Shown piece by piece: positions 59,708 through 64,000 of a DNA stretch of 64,000 bases. Below the pieces are notes generated by a model that saw nothing but the letters and a program-made list of their open reading frames with translations, was not told where the DNA came from and did no database searches. Positions within the stretch are counted from its first letter, which is position 1. Every line of letters starts with the position of its first letter. The translations under genes and the position numbers were made by a program. The stretch spans positions 20,300 through 84,299 of the forward strand of contig JBEKHB010000009.1 of NCBI GenBank assembly GCA_050012495.1, written 5' to 3'. Source of the DNA: BOG-1155 sp050012495. Its GTDB lineage: Bacteria > Desulfobacterota > Syntrophorhabdia > Syntrophorhabdales > WCHB1-27.

Positions 59708-60757
59708 ATGCATGGGGTGAGCGAGAACAGATTCTCCTTTTTTGTGATGCTGGGCCTGGTGCTGGCGCTCGGGTACTTGAGCTACCTGATATTGCGGCCC
59801 TTTCTGGGCTCCATAGCGTGGGCTGTCGTGTTTTCCATAGTGTTTTTTCCTGTCTACAGCTTTGTCCTGAAATACGCAAAGTGGCGCTCCCTGGCCGCGG
59901 GCGTCACCACGGTGCTCGTCTGCGTGCTCATCCTCGGGCCTTTCTCCTATTTTGCCTATCTGTTGACCGTCGAGCTGAGCAATGTCTCGCCGGACACCTT
60001 CGATTTCAAAAGCATCGCAAGCCTGCTCAACCGTCCGCTGGTCACGCCGATTATGGGTAGACTGCTTTCGTTCCTCGACATCAGCCAGGCCCAGCTCCAG
60101 GCGTCGGCGGTGAAGGCCTTGTCGGATACGGGGAAGACGCTGGTCGGATACTTGCCGGGGCGGCTGGGTGACGCCGCGGGCGCAGCGCTCCATTTCGTGC
60201 TGATGGCCTTCGCCCTCTTTTTCTTCTTGAGGGACGGCCCCGAGTTCCTCGCGCGGATAAGCCTGTATATGCCTTTCTCCAAAGCGCACAGGGAAAGGCT
60301 GACGAGGCAGGTCAAGGATATCGTCATCTCCACCATTTACGGCGGCATCATCGTGGCTTTGGTCCAGGGCTTGATCGGCTCTTTCACCTTCGGCTTTCTC
60401 GGCATCCATTCGCCTATCCTCTGGGGCCTCGCTATTTCGATCTCATCGTTTCTCCCTTTGGTGGGCGCCGCGATTGTCTGGGTGCCGGCGGCGTTGTGGC
60501 TCCTCCTGCAGGGGTCCGTCACCCAGGGCCTGATCCTGCTCCTCGTGGGGATTTTCGCCATATCCGTGGTAGATAACGTGTTGAGGCCGGTTATCATACG
60601 AGGGCGGTTGAGAATGCCCCTTCTCGTCATATTTTTCAGCGTCTTCGGGGGTATCCAACTGTTCGGCCTCATAGGTCTCGTGATGGGACCGCTCGTGCTC
60701 GCGGTTTTCATCTCCGTCGTCGACATATTCAAGGATGTGGAGCGGGAGTATGAGTAG
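59708..60757 (+). CDS. AI-2E-family (PerM) membrane permease
   Basis: 349 residues from ATG 59708 (TTG 59687 and GTG 59717 are alternatives; ribosome-binding sites are weak). About eight helices: FVMLGLVLALGYLSYLILRPFLGSIAWAVVFSIVFFPVY at the start, a soluble central helix region, then VPAALWLLLQGSVTQGLILLLVGIF and the conserved GGIQLFGLIGLVMGPLVLAV. Family members include quorum-signal exporters and Na+/H+ antiporters; the substrate here is unknown. Confidence 0.87.
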   Translation: MHGVSENRFSFFVMLGLVLALGYLSYLILRPFLGSIAWAVVFSIVFFPVYSFVLKYAKWRSLAAGVTTVLVCVLILGPFSYFAYLLTVELSNVSPDTFDFKSIASLLNRPLVTPIMGRLLSFLDISQAQLQASAVKALSDTGKTLVGYLPGRLGDAAGAALHFVLMAFALFFFLRDGPEFLARISLYMPFSKAHRERLTRQVKDIVISTIYGGIIVALVQGLIGSFTFGFLGIHSPILWGLAISISSFLPLVGAAIVWVPAALWLLLQGSVTQGLILLLVGIFAISVVDNVLRPVIIRGRLRMPLLVIFFSVFGGIQLFGLIGLVMGPLVLAVFISVVDIFKDVEREYE

Positions 60758-60814
60758 CTGGGCCCGGGTGATAGCCGTACCTGCTGAGGCGCCCTAAATT
60801 CAACATTGTCTTCT

Positions 60815-61465
60815 TTAGAGGACCACGAACTTCTTGATATACTCAGCGATCTCCTCGGGATCGTCCATGAGTATGAATATATTCAGGTCCTCTTTGGCGA
60901 TCATGCCCCGCTTGAGCATATGGTCCCGCATGAAGGCGATCATCTCGCCCCAGTAGTCGCTGCCCATGAGGATGACGGGGAAAGGCCTTATCTTCTTTGT
61001 CTGGATCAGGGTGATCGCCTCGAAAAGCTCATCGAGGGTGCCGAAACCGCCGGGCAGGACCACATAGGCGATGGCGTATTTGACGAACATCACCTTCCTC
61101 ACGAAGAAGTACCTGAAGCTGAGGGGAAGGTTGATGTAGGGGTTCGGCTTCTGCTCGAAGGGCAGCTCGATATTGATGCCCACTGATTTTACGCCGGCCG
61201 CCAGGGCGCCCTTGTTGACCGCCTCCATGACGCCCGGCCCCCCTCCGGTGATGAGATTGAATTGATTTTTTCCCAAAGTCAGGGCCAGATCGTATGCCTT
61301 CGTGTACAGGTCATCCCCCTCTTTCACCCGTGCGCTGCCGAACACCGTGATCGCGGGCTGCACCTCGGAGAGCTTTTCGAAGCCTTCGACGAACTCCGCC
61401 ATGATGTGGAAGAGACGCCATGAATCCCGGAGCGTCATGTCGTCGATGATGAATTGTTTTTCCAT
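60815..61465 (-). CDS. LOG-family Rossmann protein (cytokinin-type phosphoribohydrolase or nucleosidase)
   Basis: 216 residues. The catalytic PGGxGTxxE motif reads PGGFGTLDELFEAI and the nucleotide loop ITGGGPGVMEAVNKGA. LOG-like proteins cleave the N-glycosidic bond of AMP-type nucleotides; older annotations call them lysine decarboxylases. The N-terminal helical extension (MTLRDSWRLFHIMAEFVEGFEKL) is a subgroup feature. ATG 61465 has GAGGGG upstream. Diverges from the phosphohexomutase gene. Confidence 0.9.
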   Translation of the reverse strand: MEKQFIIDDMTLRDSWRLFHIMAEFVEGFEKLSEVQPAITVFGSARVKEGDDLYTKAYDLALTLGKNQFNLITGGGPGVMEAVNKGALAAGVKSVGINIELPFEQKPNPYINLPLSFRYFFVRKVMFVKYAIAYVVLPGGFGTLDELFEAITLIQTKKIRPFPVILMGSDYWGEMIAFMRDHMLKRGMIAKEDLNIFILMDDPEEIAEYIKKFVVL

Positions 61466-61593
61466 ATCCCCTCTTTTGCCTTGAGATTTTGCCGCCGCAC
61501 ATATAATATTTAAGACGGCCGCGGGAAGTCAAAGAAAACTTTCGCGCCCCATGGACAATCGCAATTTTTCGGGCGGGACAAAGGCGAAAACGC

Positions 61594-62961
61594 GTGGAGA
61601 TGAACAGGGATATATTCAGGGAATATGATATCAGGGGAGTCGTCGGGGTCGATCTGGACGACGAGCTGGTGCGGGAGATAGGCCGGGCCTTTGCTGCGTA
61701 TATGCGGGAGAGGGGCAAGGCGAAGGCGTCCGTAGGGAGGGACTGCCGGCTCAGCTCCGACCGGTTCGGGGCCCTTGTCATGGAGGGTATGACGCAAGGG
61801 GGCCTGTCTGTCGTAGACCTCGGCGTTGTGCCTACGCCGCTGTTTTACTTCTCTCTCTTCACCCTGGACGTGGAAGGCGGCATCATGGTGACCGGCAGCC
61901 ACAACCCGCCCGATTATAACGGCTTCAAGGTGGCGTGCGGCAAAAGCACGCTCTACGGGCCTGAGGTGCAGGAAATAGCGGACATCATGGAGGAGCGCCG
62001 CTTCGTCGCAGGAAAGGGCGCCGTCACCGCGTATCCGCACATCAAGGAAGATTACTACGCGTTCCTGAGGAAGAATATCAGCATTTGCCGGGGCTTGAAG
62101 GTTGTCGTGGACGCGGGCAACGGGACCGGCGGGGCTGTGGCCGTCCCGATCATGGAGGAGATGGGTATGGAGGTCATCCCGCTTTTCTGCGAGATGGACG
62201 GCCGCTTTCCCCACCACTTCCCCGATCCTACCGTCGAAAAGAATCTGGAGGAGCTGAGAGCGACGGTGCTCGCAACGCAGGCCGATCTGGGCGTAGCATA
62301 TGACGGGGATGCCGACAGGATCGGCGTGGTGGACAACGAGGGAAAGGTGATCTGGGGCGACTACCTTATGATCATATTCGCGAGGGAGATCATTGCGCGG
62401 CGCCGGGGGGCCTCTTTTGTCTCCGAGGTGAAGTGCTCGAAGCACCTCTTTGCCGACATAGCCGGACGCGGCGGGCGGCCGATCATGTGGAAGGCGGGCC
62501 ATTCGCTCATCAAGCAGAAAATGAAGGAGACGGGCGCCCTTTTCGGCGGGGAGATGAGCGGTCACATGTTCTTTGCCGACAGGTTTTTCGGGTTCGACGA
62601 CGCCATCTATGCCTCGCTCAGGCTGCTCGAGATCCTCGCCGGGGACGGCAGGAGACTTTCCGAGTTTCTGAACGACCTGCCGCCGGCGTGGTCGACCCCT
62701 GAAATCCGGATCGACTGCCCCGAACAGATAAAATTTGACGTGGTGAGAAGGATTACCGACTACTACCGGCGGAGGTTCGATATCGTGGATACCGACGGTG
62801 TCCGGGTTATTCTGCCTGACGGGTGGGGGCTGGTCAGGGCGTCGAACACGCAGCCCATACTGGTGCTGCGGTTCGAGGCGGACAGCGCGGAGGCGCGGGA
62901 CAGGATCGAGGCGATGGTGCGGGCGGACCTCGCCCGCGTCATGGAGTCCCTCGCGCCGTAG
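61594..62961 (+). CDS. Phosphomannomutase / phosphoglucomutase
   Basis: 455 residues from GTG 61594 (ATG 61600 is an alternative). Alpha-D-phosphohexomutase layout in four domains: DIFREYDIRG opening, active-site serine S102 in TGSHNP, metal loop GDADRIGVVD, sugar loop GGEMSGHMFF and phosphate loop RASNTQPILVLRFE. It interconverts hexose 1- and 6-phosphates for nucleotide-sugar and LPS/EPS precursor supply. AlgC/ManB-like. Confidence 0.93.
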   Translation: MEMNRDIFREYDIRGVVGVDLDDELVREIGRAFAAYMRERGKAKASVGRDCRLSSDRFGALVMEGMTQGGLSVVDLGVVPTPLFYFSLFTLDVEGGIMVTGSHNPPDYNGFKVACGKSTLYGPEVQEIADIMEERRFVAGKGAVTAYPHIKEDYYAFLRKNISICRGLKVVVDAGNGTGGAVAVPIMEEMGMEVIPLFCEMDGRFPHHFPDPTVEKNLEELRATVLATQADLGVAYDGDADRIGVVDNEGKVIWGDYLMIIFAREIIARRRGASFVSEVKCSKHLFADIAGRGGRPIMWKAGHSLIKQKMKETGALFGGEMSGHMFFADRFFGFDDAIYASLRLLEILAGDGRRLSEFLNDLPPAWSTPEIRIDCPEQIKFDVVRRITDYYRRRFDIVDTDGVRVILPDGWGLVRASNTQPILVLRFEADSAEARDRIEAMVRADLARVMESLAP

Positions 62962-63402
62962 CCTTTCTTCTTCTCTTGTCTTTTAAAGTCTTCTCTGTCG
63001 GCCGGCCGACGGCGTGTTCGGAATCGCGATCTTTGGCGCCCTGCTCCGGTCGTGAGGCTACGCCGTACGTACAGTACGGCTCCGCTCAACGATCCTCACA
63101 GTGCATCCAAACCTCATCGATTCCGAACACGCCGTCGTCCACCCGATCCGGCATCGAGTACACCCATGATGAATGCCGGAAGTTAAGGTGGGTGAGAGGC
63201 TGATTCTCAGAGAAATTATCCCGGTTTGCTTTATCGTCTCGTTACTATCAGCCAAGGGCAGGGCCTGGATAATGCAAACCCAGCAGTCGCGCCACGCTTT
63301 CACCTGCAAGTAGCGCCTTCTGACGTCCCAGAATTCTTGTGGAATGCCATGCATAAGGTTGTAACTTGTAACCAGACCGATAAGGCCCCGGCCTGATTTT
63401 GG
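62962..63402. other. Gene-free 441-bp region with a foldback repeat
   Basis: Between the phosphohexomutase and the recombinase remnant. It contains the 131-bp foldback element described separately and about 260 bp of sequence in which I see no gene, RNA or promoter. The sequence just left of the element is pyrimidine-rich (TTTCTTCTTCTCTTGTC). Confidence 0.5.
63007..63137. repeat. Foldback repeat, long copy (20-bp perfect arms)
   Basis: CGACGGCGTGTTCGGAATCG at 63007-63026 is perfectly complementary to 63118-63137. Nested inside are TGAGG...CCTCA and GCCGTAC-N5-GTACGGC (near 63061-63079), so the single strand would fold into a long branched hairpin. No direct repeats flank it. A shorter relative is at 50481-50543 and a half arm at 55721-55748. 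Confidence 0.65.
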
Positions 63403-64000
63403 TTACTTTCCGTGGAGCAGATCCATCCAGCGCAGAGCCTCGGCCTCGCTTATCCTGCCCAAATACATCTGCGTCGTCTTGAGGTCCTGGTGACGGAGAA
63501 TTATTTTGGAGATGACCTCGAGTGGAATCCCATTCCGGCTCGCATAGGTGGCCGAGTGGCGTCTCAGGTCGTGCGGCCGTATTTTTGTCGCCGAGCCTTT
63601 TTATCATGGACCTGGCGGTCGAGTAGCAAATGGGGAAAAGCCGCTGGTCGAGGAGTGCGTTCCGGCTTTCAAGGTATGTTTTCAGCCTCCCGGATAGAGT
63701 TTCAGGCGTGAAGGCACTTTCCTCATCCCGGCCCGATTTCGGCCGCCGTATGGTCAGCCTTCGTCCGTTCACGTCCGATGCCCGCAGACCCAGAACCTCC
63801 CCTATCCTCATGCCGCAGCGTGCCTGGAGCTCCAGGATGAGCCTGTCCCTCACCTTTTGGCAGCGGTAGATGATCTCGTCGATCACTTCTCTGCCGATAA
63901 TCTCCCGTTGCTTCATTCTGGGAGCCCGGAACGTCTTCGAGAGAAGGGGGTCGTTACACGGGTTGGTCATAGAGGCGTGGGTCCTTTCGATCATAAAGTT
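63403..64000 (-). pseudogene. Tyrosine recombinase / integrase, frameshifted and cut by the window edge
   Basis: The frame enters from the right edge and reads the catalytic domain of a XerD-like recombinase: CGMRIGEVLGLRASDV (first Arg). In another frame it continues IRPHDLRRHSATYASRNGIP (His-x-x-Arg) and ILRHQDLKTTQMYLGRIS (His and Tyr), ending at TAA 63403-63405. The frame change is near the five-T run at 63582-63586, and about four residues also seem missing, so a small deletion is more likely than a single base error. The N-terminal core-binding domain lies outside the window. All R-H-R-H-Y residues are individually present. Confidence 0.75.

Noticed and set aside
1..64000. CRISPR arrays, rRNA and tRNA genes
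   Set aside because: No regularly spaced repeats and no tRNA or rRNA signatures were recognised by eye; a short tRNA could still be missed without a covariance search.

Overview
The window reads as a GC-rich chromosome segment of an obligately anaerobic bacterium, most like the syntrophic or aromatic-degrading Desulfobacterota (for example Syntrophorhabdia relatives). This placement is an inference from gene content: 2-oxoacid:ferredoxin oxidoreductase, a tungsten-type aldehyde:ferredoxin oxidoreductase, an AbfD-type 4-hydroxybutyryl-CoA dehydratase, iron-sulfur/flavin oxidoreductases, and no aerobic respiratory genes. I recognised no rRNA, tRNA or CRISPR array.

Layout. 1-2.6 kb: tail of elongation factor G, birA, coaX and a c-di-GMP-type PilZ protein. 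2.9-12.7 kb: a branched-chain-amino-acid-type ABC importer (binding protein, two ATPases, two permeases) running into a flavoprotein / iron-sulfur / flavoprotein trio and a GntR-FCD regulator, which looks like one uptake-and-oxidation operon. 12.8-18.7 kb: an EamA exporter, then an OmpR-type two-component system with an HtrA protease and a GspF/PilC-like protein. 18.9-25.9 kb (minus strand): a second flavoprotein / iron-sulfur / flavoprotein trio in the same gene order, with an IclR regulator and an MFS pump. 26.5-36.5 kb: a catabolic island with an IclR regulator, a four-subunit 2-oxoacid:ferredoxin oxidoreductase whose delta subunit is fused to a shortened GltD-like protein, an anion-symporter MFS permease, a UxaA-family dehydratase, a Tat-exported DUF362 protein and an exported cyclase-family hydrolase.

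36.6-43.1 kb: abfD, a coupled 58-residue ORF, larB and a larC cut off after 46 codons; then a scar with a foldback repeat and a hicB/hicA pair whose toxin lacks a start codon; then a DUF2703 / aldehyde oxidoreductase / MoaD-like / thioesterase operon. 43.2-51 kb: an ABC-2 exporter, MATE pump, glycosyltransferase, mnmA, C-terminal protease and a YbgC thioesterase. 51-57.6 kb: pirin, a decayed vapBC pair, a small lipoprotein, a CDF metal transporter with an enlarged cytoplasmic region, an unrecognised protein, a TrmI-type methyltransferase and a one-component regulator with a periplasmic-binding-type sensor domain. 57.8-64 kb: an exported CFI-box protein whose 3' end has been rewritten by a roughly 267-bp MITE-like insertion, an AI-2E-family permease, a LOG protein, a phosphohexomutase, a foldback repeat and a frameshifted tyrosine recombinase at the right edge.

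The main unexplained items are the two parallel FAD/Fe-S/FAD operons, the delta/GltD fusion that has lost its pyridine-nucleotide domain, the MITE with a reconstructable target site, several structured repeats, and a set of promoters placed so close to start codons that leaderless mRNAs are likely.
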